Part shown: positions 1 through 9,151 of the stretch, piece by piece | How the letters are laid out: the number at the start of each line of letters is the position of its first letter | Numbering within the stretch: the stretch's first letter is position 1 | DNA from: Paracoccus sp. MA | GTDB lineage: Bacteria; Pseudomonadota; Alphaproteobacteria; Rhodobacterales; Rhodobacteraceae | Assembly (NCBI RefSeq): GCF_020990385.1 | Contig: NZ_CP087598.1 | Location: forward strand, 1,718,001-1,782,000 | Direction: 5' to 3' | Length of the DNA: 64,000 bases | Notes under the pieces: generated by a model | Told to the model about the DNA's origin: nothing | The model's database searches: none | Seen by the model: the letters and a program-made list of their open reading frames with translations, nothing else | Translations under genes and position numbers: made by a program

Positions 1-8
1 AACCTGTC

Positions 9-1184
9 ATGACCAAAGCCGTAATCGTTTCTGCCGCGCGCACCCCCGTCGGCAGTTTTCTGGGATCCTATGCGAACCTGCCCGCGCATGACCTTGGCGC
101 CATCGTCCTGAAGGCCATTGTCGAGCGCGCCGGCATCGATCCTTCCGAAGTGTCCGAAACCATCCTCGGCCAGGTCCTGACCGCCGGCCAGGGCCAGAAC
201 CCGGGCCGTCAGGCCCATATCAAGGCCGGCTATCCGCAGGGTTCCGCCGCCTGGGTGCTGAACCAGGTCTGCGGCTCGGGCCTGCGCTCGGTCGCGCTGG
301 CGGCGCAGCAGGTGCTCTTGGGCGACGCCACCGTGGTCGCGGCGGGCGGCCAGGAATCGATGTCGCTGGCGCCCCATGCCGCCTATATCCGCTCGGGGCA
401 GAAGATGGGCGACATGAAGATGCTCGACACCATGATCAAGGACGGGCTCTGGGACGCCTTCCACGACTACCACATGGGCACCACGGCCGAGAACGTCGCC
501 TCGAAATGGGGCATCACCCGCGCCGAGCAGGACGAGTTCGCCGTCGCCTCGCAGAACAAGGCCGAAGCGGCGCAGAAGGCCGGGAAGTTCGCCGATGAGA
601 TCGTGCCGGTGACGATCAAGACCCGCAAGGGCGAGACGGTGGTCGATGCCGACGAATACATCCGCCACGGTGCCACGCTGGAGGCGATGGAGAAGCTGCG
701 CCCCGCCTTCAGCAAGGAGGGCACGGTGACCGCCGGCAACGCCTCGGGCCTGAATGACGGCGCCGCCGCCGTGCTGGTGATGACCGAGGACGAGGCCGCC
801 CGCCGCGGCCTGACGCCGCTGGCGCGCATCGCCTCCTATGCGACGGCCGGCGTCGATCCGCAGATCATGGGCACCGGCCCGATCCCGGCCAGCCGCAGGG
901 CGCTGGAGCGGGCCGGCTGGTCGGTCGGCGACCTGGACCTGGTCGAGGCGAACGAGGCCTTTGCCGCCCAGGCCATCGCCGTCAACCGCGACATGGGCTG
1001 GGATCCGGCCATCGTCAACGTCAACGGCGGCGCCATCGCCATCGGCCACCCGATCGGCGCCTCGGGCGCGCGCATCCTGAACACGCTGCTGTTCGAGATG
1101 CAGCGCCGCGACGCCAAGAAGGGTCTGGCGACGCTGTGCATCGGCGGCGGCATGGGCGTCGCCCTGTGCCTGGAACGTCCCTGA
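9..1184 (+). CDS. phaA: Acetyl-CoA acetyltransferase (beta-ketothiolase) PhaA
   Basis: This thiolase condenses two acetyl-CoA to acetoacetyl-CoA, the first step of polyhydroxybutyrate synthesis, in the cytoplasm. The 391-residue length matches biosynthetic thiolases. The nucleophilic cysteine lies in NQVCGSG (C88). The other active-site residues are H347 in [11 protein letters not shown] and C377 in CIGGGMG. phaB follows 86 bp downstream on the same strand, as in other phaAB operons; no phaC synthase is in the window. Only 8 bp lie upstream of the ATG, so the promoter is outside. A degradative thiolase role cannot be excluded, but the phaB neighbour argues for PHB synthesis. Confidence 0.97.
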   Translation: MTKAVIVSAARTPVGSFLGSYANLPAHDLGAIVLKAIVERAGIDPSEVSETILGQVLTAGQGQNPGRQAHIKAGYPQGSAAWVLNQVCGSGLRSVALAAQQVLLGDATVVAAGGQESMSLAPHAAYIRSGQKMGDMKMLDTMIKDGLWDAFHDYHMGTTAENVASKWGITRAEQDEFAVASQNKAEAAQKAGKFADEIVPVTIKTRKGETVVDADEYIRHGATLEAMEKLRPAFSKEGTVTAGNASGLNDGAAAVLVMTEDEAARRGLTPLARIASYATAGVDPQIMGTGPIPASRRALERAGWSVGDLDLVEANEAFAAQAIAVNRDMGWDPAIVNVNGGAIAIGHPIGASGARILNTLLFEMQRRDAKKGLATLCIGGGMGVALCLERP

Positions 1185-1270
1185 TCGAAAAAGGCGCGCG
1201 CAACTATCTTGCGCGCGCCGGCCGGGTTCGGTAACACAATTTCAAGACCATTTTCAAAGGGGGACGAGAA

Positions 1271-1996
1271 ATGGCAAAAGTGGCCCTTGTGACCGGCGGG
1301 TCGCGCGGCATCGGCGCGGCGATCTCGAAGGCGCTGAAGGAGGCGGGCTATACGGTCGCCGCGAATTACGCCGGCAATGACGATGCCGCCCGCGCCTTTA
1401 CCGAGGAGACCGGCATCAAGACCTATAAATGGTCGGTGGCGGATTACGACGCCTGTGCGGCGGGCATCAAGCAGGTCGAGGAGGAGCTGGGCCCCATCGC
1501 CGTGCTGGTCAACAATGCCGGCATCACCCGCGACGCGATGTTCCACAAGATGACCCCCCAGCAGTGGAAGGAGGTCATCGACACCAACCTGACCGGTCTC
1601 TTCAACATGACCCATCCGGTCTGGTCGGGCATGCGCGACCGCAAGTTCGGCCGCATCATCAACATCAGCTCGATCAACGGCCAGAAGGGGCAGGCCGGCC
1701 AAGCGAATTATTCGGCGGCCAAGGCGGGCGACCTGGGCTTCACCAAGGCCCTGGCCCAGGAGGGCGCGCGCGCCGGCATCACCGTGAACGCGATCTGCCC
1801 GGGCTATATCGGCACCGAGATGGTCCGCGCCATCGACGAGAAGGTGCTGAACGAGCGCATCATCCCCCAGATCCCGGTCGGACGCCTGGGCGAACCCGAA
1901 GAGATCGCGCGCTGCGTCACCTTCCTGGCCTCGGACGAGGCCGGCTTCATCACCGGCTCGACCATCAGCGCGAACGGCGGCCAGTTCTTCGTCTGA
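1271..1996 (+). CDS. phaB: Acetoacetyl-CoA reductase PhaB
   Basis: This short-chain dehydrogenase reduces acetoacetyl-CoA to (R)-3-hydroxybutyryl-CoA, the monomer for PHB synthase. The 241 residues show the NAD(P)-binding TGGSRGIG at 8-15, NNAG at 81-84, and the catalytic S134, Y147 and K151 in YSAAK. The family normally uses NADPH. A strong AAGGGGGA ribosome-binding site precedes the ATG. It lies directly after phaA and is followed by a perfect 26-bp palindrome that looks like the operon terminator. FabG-like activity is the alternative, but the phaA neighbour makes PhaB the best call. Confidence 0.96.
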   Translation: MAKVALVTGGSRGIGAAISKALKEAGYTVAANYAGNDDAARAFTEETGIKTYKWSVADYDACAAGIKQVEEELGPIAVLVNNAGITRDAMFHKMTPQQWKEVIDTNLTGLFNMTHPVWSGMRDRKFGRIINISSINGQKGQAGQANYSAAKAGDLGFTKALAQEGARAGITVNAICPGYIGTEMVRAIDEKVLNERIIPQIPVGRLGEPEEIARCVTFLASDEAGFITGSTISANGGQFFV

Positions 1997-2026
1997 CCCC
2001 TTGGCCGGACAGGCCGCGAAATGGCA

Positions 2027-2057
2027 ACGGCCCGCGAGATCTCGCGGGCCGTTTCTC
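2027..2057 (+). terminator. Rho-independent terminator of phaAB
   Basis: A perfect 13+13 bp inverted repeat (ACGGCCCGCGAGA and its complement, 2027-2052) is followed by a short T-rich run. It sits 30 bp after the phaB stop and could also serve the convergent DUF465 gene. Confidence 0.75.
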
Positions 2058-2106
2058 ATTCCATGGTCAGGGCCGCGGGCGGGACCGGGCCCGCCCGTGT
2101 CACAGG

Positions 2107-2271
2107 TCAATGCGACAGGCGTGTGATCTCTTCCTTGAGGCGAAGTTTTTCCTTCTTCATCTGGGCGATGGTGAGGTCATCCATGCCGGGGCTGCGATGC
2201 GCGGCCTCGATGGCGTTCGAAAGTGACTGATGTTTGCGGCGAAGCTCCTGAACATGGGATTCAACCGACAT
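2107..2271 (-). CDS. Small DUF465 (YdcH-like) protein
   Basis: The 54-residue highly charged helical protein begins MSVESHVQELRRKHQSL and ends KLRLKEEITRLSH. This matches the DUF465/YdcH family of short alpha-helical, probably coiled-coil, proteins of unknown function common in alphaproteobacteria. I chose the internal ATG at 2271 because GGAGGA lies just upstream and the family starts here; the open frame extends 32 codons further without family character. It is convergent with phaB. Confidence 0.85.
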   Translation of the reverse strand: MSVESHVQELRRKHQSLSNAIEAAHRSPGMDDLTIAQMKKEKLRLKEEITRLSH

Positions 2272-2329
2272 GTCGTCCTCCTCTTGGATTGATCGAACCA
2301 AGGGATTGCAGCACAGAATCGTCACATTG

Positions 2330-3088
2330 TCACCGAAAATTCGGCCCCTCGAGCGAAAGTGCCGCACCCCCGCGCAAAACCGCCTGCGCGGCCTCGGTCA
2401 AGTCCTCCTGATCGCCCGCATGTGACGGTTTCGCATGCATGACGAAGGGCGTGAGCAGCCGCAGCGGCGCCCGCGCGCCCTTGCGGGCAGAGACGATGAT
2501 CCGCCCCGCCTCGCGCCCCGCGCGCGCCGCCACCGGCAGGATCGCGATCGCCCCGGCCGGGCCGGAAAGCGCCGCCAGAATCGCCGCCAGCCGGTCGGCG
2601 CGCTGGATCAGCGTCAGCCGGCCGCCCGGCCGCAGCCGGCGCAGCCCGGCCTCGACCCATTGCGGCAGCGGAGTCGCCTCGTGCCGGGCGCGGCCGCGAC
2701 CGGCATCCGGCGCCGGCGGGCCGCCGGTGAAATAGGGCGGATTGGCGATGACATGGTCGAAGCTTCGGCCGCGCAGCTCGGCTGGCATCCGGGCCAGGTC
2801 GCCCTGATGCAGTTCCGCCGGGATGGCATTGGCCGCGGCATTGCGTCGCGCCAGTTCGGCATAGGCGGGCTGCAGCTCCAGCCCCGCCAGGTGCAGTCCC
2901 GGCACCCGCGCGCCAAGGCAAAGCAGCGCCACCCCGGCCCCGCAGCCCAGTTCCAGCACGCTGTCGCCGGCCCGCGCCGGGCAGGCGGCGGCCAGCATCA
3001 CCGCATCGGCCCCGGCGCGATAGCCGCGCGCGGGCTGAAGGATGCGCAGCCGGCCGCCGAGGAAGCCGTCCTCGCGCAGCTCAGTCAT
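2330..3088 (-). CDS. SAM-dependent methyltransferase, TrmN6/HemK-like
   Basis: The 252-residue cytoplasmic class I methyltransferase carries the SAM-binding LELGCGAG at 46-53 and the N6-adenine/glutamine motif NPPY at 116-119. The overall layout resembles tRNA1(Val) adenine-37 N6-methyltransferase (TrmN6/YfiC) and related small methyltransferases, so an adenine in RNA is the likely target, but the substrate is not proven here. Its start overlaps the end of the DUF2007 gene by 8 bp, indicating translational coupling. Alternative substrates are rRNA or a protein glutamine. Confidence 0.85.
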   Translation of the reverse strand: MTELREDGFLGGRLRILQPARGYRAGADAVMLAAACPARAGDSVLELGCGAGVALLCLGARVPGLHLAGLELQPAYAELARRNAAANAIPAELHQGDLARMPAELRGRSFDHVIANPPYFTGGPPAPDAGRGRARHEATPLPQWVEAGLRRLRPGGRLTLIQRADRLAAILAALSGPAGAIAILPVAARAGREAGRIIVSARKGARAPLRLLTPFVMHAKPSHAGDQEDLTEAAQAVLRGGAALSLEGPNFR

Positions 3089-3293
3089 GGTGGATGCGAT
3101 TGTCCCGCAGGATGGCGCGCGCCATGAACAGGTCGCGATCCGCCACCATCAGCCGCCGCGGCAGGATGCCCAGCGAGCCCTCGAGCACGCTCATGTGCTG
3201 GTCCAGCGGAAAGGACTGGATGCCCTCGGCCGCCAGCAGGTCGGCGGCGCGGGTGATGAGAAGCGGGTCGGTGGTGCGCAGAAGCTCTTTCAT
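3081..3293 (-). CDS. DUF2007 domain protein
   Basis: This 70-residue protein starts MKELLRTTDPLLITRAADLL and contains VLEGSLGILPRRLMV, typical of the DUF2007 'putative signal transducing protein' family. No catalytic motif is visible. It overlaps the downstream methyltransferase by 8 bp and is divergent from the polyprenyl synthase gene. Pairing of DUF2007 with this methyltransferase looks like a two-gene operon; the function is unknown. Confidence 0.85.
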   Translation of the reverse strand: MKELLRTTDPLLITRAADLLAAEGIQSFPLDQHMSVLEGSLGILPRRLMVADRDLFMARAILRDNRIHHD

Positions 3294-3368
3294 GACACGG
3301 GAAAGTTACGCGGCTGTTGCGCATGTGTCCATGGCATGGCAATGGCTTGCGGCGAAAGGGGATCGCTG

Positions 3369-4370
3369 ATGGGCATGAACGAAAACGTCTCCAAGCCGCT
3401 CGACCGGCTTTCGGCCGAACTTGCCGGGGATATGGACCGGGTCAACGCGCTGATCCGCGAACGCATGGCCAGCCGCCACGCCCCCCGCATTCCCGAGGTC
3501 ACCGCGCATCTGGTCGAGGCCGGCGGCAAGCGGCTGCGGCCGATGCTGGTGCTGGCCGCCGCGCGGCTTTGCGGCTATGCGGGCGAAAGCCATGTCCTGC
3601 TGGCCGCCGCGGTCGAGTTCATCCATACCGCGACGCTCTTGCATGACGACGTGGTCGATGAAAGCCAGCAGCGCCGCGGCCGGCCGACGGCGAACCTGCT
3701 GTGGGACAACAAGTCCAGCGTGCTGGTCGGCGATTATCTGTTCGCGCGCAGCTTCCAGCTGATGGCGGACACGGAAAGCATGCAGGTCATGCGCATCCTG
3801 GCCAATGCCAGCGCCACCATCGCCGAGGGCGAGGTTCTGCAGCTGACCGCCGCGCAGGACATCGCCACGACCGAGGATACCTATATCCAGATCGTGCGCG
3901 GCAAGACGGCGGCGCTGTTCTCGGCCGCGACCGAGGCGGGCGCGGTGGTCGCCGGCGCCGAGCCGGCGGTGCAGCGGGCGCTGTTCGATTACGGCGACGC
4001 GCTGGGAATCGCCTTCCAGATCGTCGACGACCTTCTGGATTACGGCGGCTCGACCACCGTGATCGGCAAGAATGTCGGCGACGATTTCCGCGAGCGCAAG
4101 CTGACCCTGCCGGTGATCAAGGCCATTGCCCGCGCGGATGCCGGGGAACGCGCCTTCTGGGAGCGCACCATCGGCCAGGGCCGGCAGGAGGAATCCGACC
4201 TGGCTGCCGCCCTGGAGATCCTGCGCCGCCGCGAGGCGCTGGAGGCCGCACGCGCCGACGCCATCGCCTGGGCGGGCCGCGCCAAGGCGGCCCTGCAGGC
4301 CGCCCCCGACCAGCCCCTGCGCAGGATCCTGGCGGATCTGGCGGATTTCGTGGTCTCGCGCCTGGCCTGA
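3369..4370 (+). CDS. ispB: All-trans polyprenyl diphosphate synthase (ubiquinone side chain)
   Basis: This prenyltransferase elongates farnesyl or geranyl diphosphate with isopentenyl units to give the ubiquinone tail. The 333 residues show the first aspartate-rich motif DDVVD at 93-97, the second DDLLD at 220-224, and the GGKRLRP substrate motif near 52-58. I placed the start at ATG 3369, which has AAGGGGA upstream; an open frame upstream lacks family similarity. Paracoccus-type bacteria use ubiquinone-10, so decaprenyl is the likely product length, but chain length cannot be read directly. It is followed by a bidirectional terminator shared with amtB. Confidence 0.93.
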   Translation: MGMNENVSKPLDRLSAELAGDMDRVNALIRERMASRHAPRIPEVTAHLVEAGGKRLRPMLVLAAARLCGYAGESHVLLAAAVEFIHTATLLHDDVVDESQQRRGRPTANLLWDNKSSVLVGDYLFARSFQLMADTESMQVMRILANASATIAEGEVLQLTAAQDIATTEDTYIQIVRGKTAALFSAATEAGAVVAGAEPAVQRALFDYGDALGIAFQIVDDLLDYGGSTTVIGKNVGDDFRERKLTLPVIKAIARADAGERAFWERTIGQGRQEESDLAAALEILRRREALEAARADAIAWAGRAKAALQAAPDQPLRRILADLADFVVSRLA

Positions 4371-4390
4371 CCGCCGGACGCCGCGCAACG

Positions 4391-4420
4391 AAAAAGCCCG
4401 GCTCGCGCCGGGCTTTTCCT
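4391..4420. terminator. Bidirectional terminator between ispB and amtB
   Basis: An A-run, GCCCGGC-tcgc-GCCGGGC hairpin and T-run (AAAAAGCCCGGC...GCCGGGCTTTT) lie between the two convergent stop codons, a symmetrical intrinsic terminator. Confidence 0.85.
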
Positions 4421-4437
4421 TGGCCTGAAGCCCTGCC

Positions 4438-5886
4438 TCAGCTGTTATAGGCGCTTTCGCCATGGGTGGTGACGTCGAGGCCCTGCCGCTCGTCATTGTC
4501 CGAGACGCGCAGGCCGACCACCGCCTTGACGATCATCAGCGCGATGAACGAGACCACCGCCGACCAGACCACCGCCACGATCACGCCCAGCGTCTGCGTC
4601 ATCAGCTGGCCCGCGATGTCGTAGCCGGCCACGACCGATTCGGTGGCATAGTCGTAGATGCCCGAGCCGCCCAGCGACGGCGCCGCGAAGACCCCGGTCA
4701 GGATGGCGCCGACGATGCCGCCGATGCCGTGGATGCCGAACACGTCCAAGCTTTCGTCCACGCCCAGCTTCGCCTTCAGGCTGACCACGAACCACATGCA
4801 CAGGAAGCCGGCGGCCAGGCCGATGACGATGGCACCCATCGGGCCCACGAAACCGGCGGCGGGCGTGATGCCGACAAGCCCGGCAATGGCGCCCGAGATG
4901 CCGCCCAGAAGCGAGGGATGGCCGCGGAACAGCCATTCGCCGAAGGCCCAGGCCAGCGCCGCGGCCGAGGTGGCGACGGTGGTGTTCAGGATCGCCATGG
5001 CGGCGGTGCCGGTGGCCTCCATGTTCGAGCCGGCGTTGAAGCCGAACCAGCCGATCCACAGCAGGCAGCCGCCGAGGAAGGTGAAGGGCAGGTTGTGCGG
5101 CGCCATCAGCTCCTTGCCGTAGCCGAGGCGCGGGCCGACGACCAGCGCGGCGACCAGGCCGGCGACGCCGGCGTTGATATGGATGACCGTGCCGCCGGCA
5201 AAGTCCAGATCGCCATGGCCGAACAGGAAGCCTCCGGGCGCGTCAAAGGCCGAGGGCCCGCCCCACCACCAGACCATATGCGCCATCGGCAGGTAGGAGA
5301 AGAAGAACCAGATCACCACGAAGGCCAGCATGGCCTGGAACTTCATCCGCTCGACCGTGGCGCCGACGATCAGCGCCGGCGCGATGCAGGCGAAGGCCAT
5401 CTGGAAGATGATGAAGACATATTCCGGCACATAGACATTGGTGGTGAAGGTCTCGGCCAGCGACGAGCTGTCCACCCCCGCCAGGAACGCCTTGGAGAAG
5501 CCGCCGATGAAGGGCGTGAGCCAGTTCGCCTCCTCGGCCGAGCCGGCGCCGGTGAAGGCCAGCGAATAGCCGAAGCAGACCCAGAGGATCGACATGATGC
5601 AGAAGACGGTGAAGACCTGCATCAGCACGGACAGCATGTTCCTGGCGCGCACCAGCCCGCCATAGAACAGCGCCAGCCCCGGGATGGACATGGCCATGAC
5701 CAGGATGGCCGAAATCATCATCCAGGTCGTGTCGCCCTTGTCCACGATGGGCGCGACCGCCTCGACGACGGCTTCGACGGCGGCGGCGGGGCTTTCGGCA
5801 TCCTGCGCCAGGGCCGGCACCGCCAGCCCGATCAGCGGGAGGGCGAGCGCCGGGATCATGGGTTTGATCGCGGTAGGTCTCATCAT
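4438..5886 (-). CDS. amtB: Ammonium channel AmtB
   Basis: This inner-membrane trimeric channel of the Amt/Rh family conducts ammonium. The 482 residues begin with a signal-like segment ending VPALAQ, followed by about eleven transmembrane helices. Signatures include DFAGGTVIHINAGVAGLVAA, WFGFNAGSNMEATG, and pore-type histidines in the VIHINAG and FGIHGIGG segments. Start chosen at ATG 5886 with AGGAAAC upstream (a second ATG follows immediately). No glnK gene is adjacent, unlike the common glnK-amtB pair; the gene stands alone between two divergent/convergent neighbours. The call is firm; nitrogen control is expected but no clear sigma-54 site was found. Confidence 0.96.
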   Translation of the reverse strand: MMRPTAIKPMIPALALPLIGLAVPALAQDAESPAAAVEAVVEAVAPIVDKGDTTWMMISAILVMAMSIPGLALFYGGLVRARNMLSVLMQVFTVFCIMSILWVCFGYSLAFTGAGSAEEANWLTPFIGGFSKAFLAGVDSSSLAETFTTNVYVPEYVFIIFQMAFACIAPALIVGATVERMKFQAMLAFVVIWFFFSYLPMAHMVWWWGGPSAFDAPGGFLFGHGDLDFAGGTVIHINAGVAGLVAALVVGPRLGYGKELMAPHNLPFTFLGGCLLWIGWFGFNAGSNMEATGTAAMAILNTTVATSAAALAWAFGEWLFRGHPSLLGGISGAIAGLVGITPAAGFVGPMGAIVIGLAAGFLCMWFVVSLKAKLGVDESLDVFGIHGIGGIVGAILTGVFAAPSLGGSGIYDYATESVVAGYDIAGQLMTQTLGVIVAVVWSAVVSFIALMIVKAVVGLRVSDNDERQGLDVTTHGESAYNS

Positions 5887-6142
5887 GTTTCCTGCACCTT
5901 CTTTCTGCGTTGCAGCAGTTCCATGTCCCGGCCAGAAAACCCGCCGCCCGCGGCCGGGCACAAGGTTTGTGCAGCTTTCGGCCGAGCCCGCGCCTCGTCT
6001 GCCCGGAAAAAGGGCAGCCTTGCCGGGCTTTGCGCCATGACGGGGCAGTTCACTGATAGGTCATCTCGGTTCTCAAGCCCCGGGCTTTGCTGTATGTTGC
6101 GCGCCAACGGGCCGGAGCACTCGGCCGGGCAGGAAAGCAGGC

Positions 6143-8476
6143 ATGAAGAAACCGACCGGCACAGGCCGCATTGTCGCGGACAAGCGCAATTTCGACCAAG
6201 CCCCTCAGAAAAGGCAGAAACAATCCGGCGGATCCTCGGGCAAGCCGCCGCGGAAGCCGCGGCGCGGCAATGTCGTCACGCGGGGAATCGCCGGAATCGT
6301 CTTGCTGGTCTGGCGGGTGATCTGGGGCTCGGTCTGGCGGCTGGGGCTGACCGTGGCGCTGATTCTCTTTGCCGCCAGCTTCTATTACTACACGACGCTG
6401 CCCGAACCTTCGGCGCTTTTCGACGGCCGTGCCCGCGGTTCGGTCACCATGCTGGACACCGAGGGGCGGGTCTTCGCCTGGCGTGGCGAAACTTTCGGCA
6501 TGGTCAGCGCCGACAAGATCGCCCCGGTGCTGAAGAATGCGGTGGTCGCGACCGAGGACAAGCGATTCTATCGCCACCTCGGCGTGGACCCGCAGGGCAT
6601 CGCCAGCGCCATCCGGATCAACCTGTCCCAGGGCCGCGGCCCGCTGGAGGGCAATGGCGGCTCGACCATCACCCAGCAGGTCGCGAAACTGCTGTGCCTG
6701 GGCGAAAGCTTCGACCCGATCCGCTGGAAATCCGAGGCCGAGTTCGAGGCGGAATGCCGCAAGTCCTCGATCTGGCGCAAGGTCAAGGAAGTGCCCTATG
6801 CGCTGGCGATGGAGTTCAAATACTCCAAGCAGGACATCCTCAACATCTACATGAACCGCTCCTATCTGGGTGCGGGGGCGCGTGGCTTCGAGGCGGCGGC
6901 GCAACGCTATTTCGACAAGTCGGCCGCCGAGGTCAACGCCGCCGAGGCGGCGATGCTGGCCGGGCTGCTCAAGGCGCCCAGCTATTTCGCGCCGACCTCG
7001 AACCTGCAGCGGGCGCAGGACCGGGCCTCGGTCATCCTGGGGCTGATGCACGACCAGGGCTACCTGGACGACAAGCAGTTCGCCGAGGCCAAGGCGCAGC
7101 CGGCGGCGCTGTCCAAGGCGGCGGCGGCGCGGGCCGGCGGCTATTTCGCCGATTGGGTGATGGAATCCGGCCCCGGCTTCCTGACCAGCGAGACGACCGA
7201 GGACGTCACCATCACCACCACCTTCGACCAGCGGGTGCAGCGGGCCGCCGAACGCGCGCTGAAGCGTATCTTCGACGAGAAGGTCGCGCCCGGCTCCAAG
7301 GCGCAGGCGGCCGTGGTGGTGATGTCGCCCGACGGCGCGGTCCGGGCGATGATCGGCGGGCGCGACAATACCGCGACCGGCACCTTCAACCGGGCGACGC
7401 AGGCCAAGCGGCAGACCGGCTCGAGCTTCAAGCCCTTCGTCTATGCCGCGGCGCTGGACCAGGGCTACAGCCCCAACGACACGGTTCTGGACGCACCGCT
7501 GACCATCAACGTGCGCGGCTCGGGTCCCTGGTCGCCGCAGAACTATACCCGCCGCTATCTGGGCGAGGTGACGCTGACCCGGGCGCTGTCGCAATCGCTG
7601 AACACCGCCACGATCCGCCTGCAAGAGATCGCCGGCCGCGACGCCGTGCGCCGGGTCGCGCAGGATTTCGGCTTTGCCAACGACCTGGCCAGCGGCCCCT
7701 CGCTGGGGCTGGGCGTGTCGGAATCGACGCTGCTGGCGATGACCGGCGCCTATGCCGGCATCCGCAACGGCGGCACCGCGGTCAGCCCCTATGGCCTGGT
7801 CGAGCTGCGCATCAAGGGCGACGACCAGGCGCTGATCGGCCAGGCCGGCGGCATGGGCCAGCGGGTGATCTCGCAAAAGGCGGCCGGAGAGCTGATCGGC
7901 ATGATGCAGCAGGTGATCGAGCGCGGCACCGGCACCCGCGCCAAGCTGTCGGGCCGTCCGGCGGCGGGCAAGACCGGCACCACCTCCAGCTATCGCGATG
8001 CCTGGTTCATCGGCTTCACCGGGCAATATGTCACCGGCGTCTGGATGGGCTATGACGACAACACGCCGCTCAAGGGCGTGACCGGCGGCGGGCTGCCGGC
8101 CGAGATCTGGCAGGCGGTGATGGCCGAGATCCATGACGGCCTGCCGGTCGAGCCGCTGGGCAATTTCGCCTTCGATCCCGACAGCGCCGTGCCGCAGGTG
8201 GTCAGCACCGGCGGCGACGGCGCGGCGGATCCGCTGGCCGCGGCGCTGTCCGAGGCGCTCGGCCAGCCCTCGCCGCAGGGACAGGCGCAGGCGCCCGCCG
8301 AGGGACAAGCCCTGCCCGATCCCGGCGTGCAGACCCCCGGCGGCCCGCCGACCTTCCCGGCCGAGACCGTGACCAGCGGCCCCGAGGCCGAGATGCCGGT
8401 GCCCGGCGCCGATGGCGGCACCGAAGACGCGCTGACCCAGGCGTTGCGCGGCATCGAAGGGGTCTATCAGCAATAA
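6143..8476 (+). CDS. mrcA: Penicillin-binding protein 1A (bifunctional transglycosylase/transpeptidase)
   Basis: This class A PBP polymerises and cross-links peptidoglycan in the periplasm. Of 777 residues, the first ~50 are basic and cytoplasmic, then a transmembrane anchor lies near 52-80. The GT51 domain has catalytic E138 in ATEDKRFY and the GGSTITQQ motif. The transpeptidase has SxxK at S427-K430 (TGSSFKPF), an SxN triad (SLN) and KTG at 610-612 (KTGTTSSYRDAW). The C-terminal ~100 residues are a low-complexity Pro/Gly/Glu tail. PBP1C is less likely because no PBP1C-type C-terminal domain is seen. A strong terminator follows. Confidence 0.94.
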   Translation: MKKPTGTGRIVADKRNFDQAPQKRQKQSGGSSGKPPRKPRRGNVVTRGIAGIVLLVWRVIWGSVWRLGLTVALILFAASFYYYTTLPEPSALFDGRARGSVTMLDTEGRVFAWRGETFGMVSADKIAPVLKNAVVATEDKRFYRHLGVDPQGIASAIRINLSQGRGPLEGNGGSTITQQVAKLLCLGESFDPIRWKSEAEFEAECRKSSIWRKVKEVPYALAMEFKYSKQDILNIYMNRSYLGAGARGFEAAAQRYFDKSAAEVNAAEAAMLAGLLKAPSYFAPTSNLQRAQDRASVILGLMHDQGYLDDKQFAEAKAQPAALSKAAAARAGGYFADWVMESGPGFLTSETTEDVTITTTFDQRVQRAAERALKRIFDEKVAPGSKAQAAVVVMSPDGAVRAMIGGRDNTATGTFNRATQAKRQTGSSFKPFVYAAALDQGYSPNDTVLDAPLTINVRGSGPWSPQNYTRRYLGEVTLTRALSQSLNTATIRLQEIAGRDAVRRVAQDFGFANDLASGPSLGLGVSESTLLAMTGAYAGIRNGGTAVSPYGLVELRIKGDDQALIGQAGGMGQRVISQKAAGELIGMMQQVIERGTGTRAKLSGRPAAGKTGTTSSYRDAWFIGFTGQYVTGVWMGYDDNTPLKGVTGGGLPAEIWQAVMAEIHDGLPVEPLGNFAFDPDSAVPQVVSTGGDGAADPLAAALSEALGQPSPQGQAQAPAEGQALPDPGVQTPGGPPTFPAETVTSGPEAEMPVPGADGGTEDALTQALRGIEGVYQQ

Positions 8477-8481
8477 TGGCA

Positions 8482-8514
8482 AAAGGCCGGTCCCGCGGGG
8501 CCGGCCTTCCCTTT
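8482..8514 (+). terminator. Terminator after PBP1A
   Basis: A near-perfect 26-bp palindrome (AAGGCCGG arms at 8483-8490 and 8501-8508, one G-T wobble) is followed by a CCCTTT run, just after the PBP1A stop and before the convergent mlaC stop. Confidence 0.8.
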
Positions 8515-8533
8515 GCCGCAGGGCGGATGTGTT

Positions 8534-9151
8534 TCAGCCCGCCTGCCTCAGGTCCGCCGCCAGCGCCGCCAGATCGCCCTTGCGCCGCGCCAGCATCGCC
8601 CCGATCTCGGCCCGTTCCGAGGCGAGCATGTTCACCCCCTCGATGATAATGTTGAAATAGCGGCTTTTCCCGGACTTGTCCGAGACATGCCACTCGACTT
8701 CCATCGGGCTGCGGCCCTTGAGATAGGCGACCGAGGTCACCGCATAGAAGGATTTCACCGGCCGGGCGCCCGTCACCTCGATCTTCGAGCCGATGAACTC
8801 GCGGAAGCGCTTGCCGTATTTGCGGCCGATATAACCCTGGAACGCCTGCCTGTAATCGGCGAATTCGGCGGCGCCGGCCTGCCGTGCCGCCGGACCCAGC
8901 GCCGAGCGGGCGATGATCTCGACATCCGCATAGCGCGCGAAGATCGCTTCGAAGGCGCGATACATCTGTGCCGGCGGCTGGCCGGAATTGATCACGGCAT
9001 AGACCTCGTCCAGCGAGGTCTGGATCAGCGCCCGGGCCTCGTTCGTGTCCAGCGCCCAGGCCGGAGTGGCCGCCAGTGCCAGCCCGGCGCCGACCAGGCC
9101 CAGGAAGCCCCGGCGATCCGGCTGGCGGATCTCATTCGGCATAAGGGTCAA
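8534..9151 (-). CDS. mlaC: MlaC-family phospholipid-binding periplasmic protein
   Basis: MlaC/Ttg2D proteins shuttle phospholipid across the periplasm between the outer-membrane MlaA complex and the inner-membrane MlaFEDB importer. The protein has a twin-arginine-like signal (DRRGFLGLVGAG, then ATPAWA) and an MlaC core with ARSALGPAAR and EWHVSDKSGKSRYFNI segments. The start is uncertain. TTG 9151 has AAGGAG 6 bp upstream, so I prefer it over ATG 9142, whose spacing is long. It overlaps the end of mlaA, so the two are translationally coupled. No mlaFEDB genes are nearby. Confidence 0.88.
   Translation of the reverse strand: MTLMPNEIRQPDRRGFLGLVGAGLALAATPAWALDTNEARALIQTSLDEVYAVINSGQPPAQMYRAFEAIFARYADVEIIARSALGPAARQAGAAEFADYRQAFQGYIGRKYGKRFREFIGSKIEVTGARPVKSFYAVTSVAYLKGRSPMEVEWHVSDKSGKSRYFNIIIEGVNMLASERAEIGAMLARRKGDLAALAADLRQAG

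Noticed and set aside
5887..6142. Sigma-54 promoter for amtB
   Set aside because: A GG-N10-GC spacing can be found on the minus strand, but the surrounding bases do not match the consensus well.
4462..8055. A 1197-codon open frame on the + strand crossing amtB and PBP1A
   Set aside because: It is antisense to amtB and out of frame with PBP1A. Its residue content (Asp/His/Arg/Gly) is typical of shadow frames in GC-rich DNA.
6050..8482. An 810-codon open frame on the - strand under PBP1A
   Set aside because: Low-complexity shadow of a well-supported gene on the other strand.
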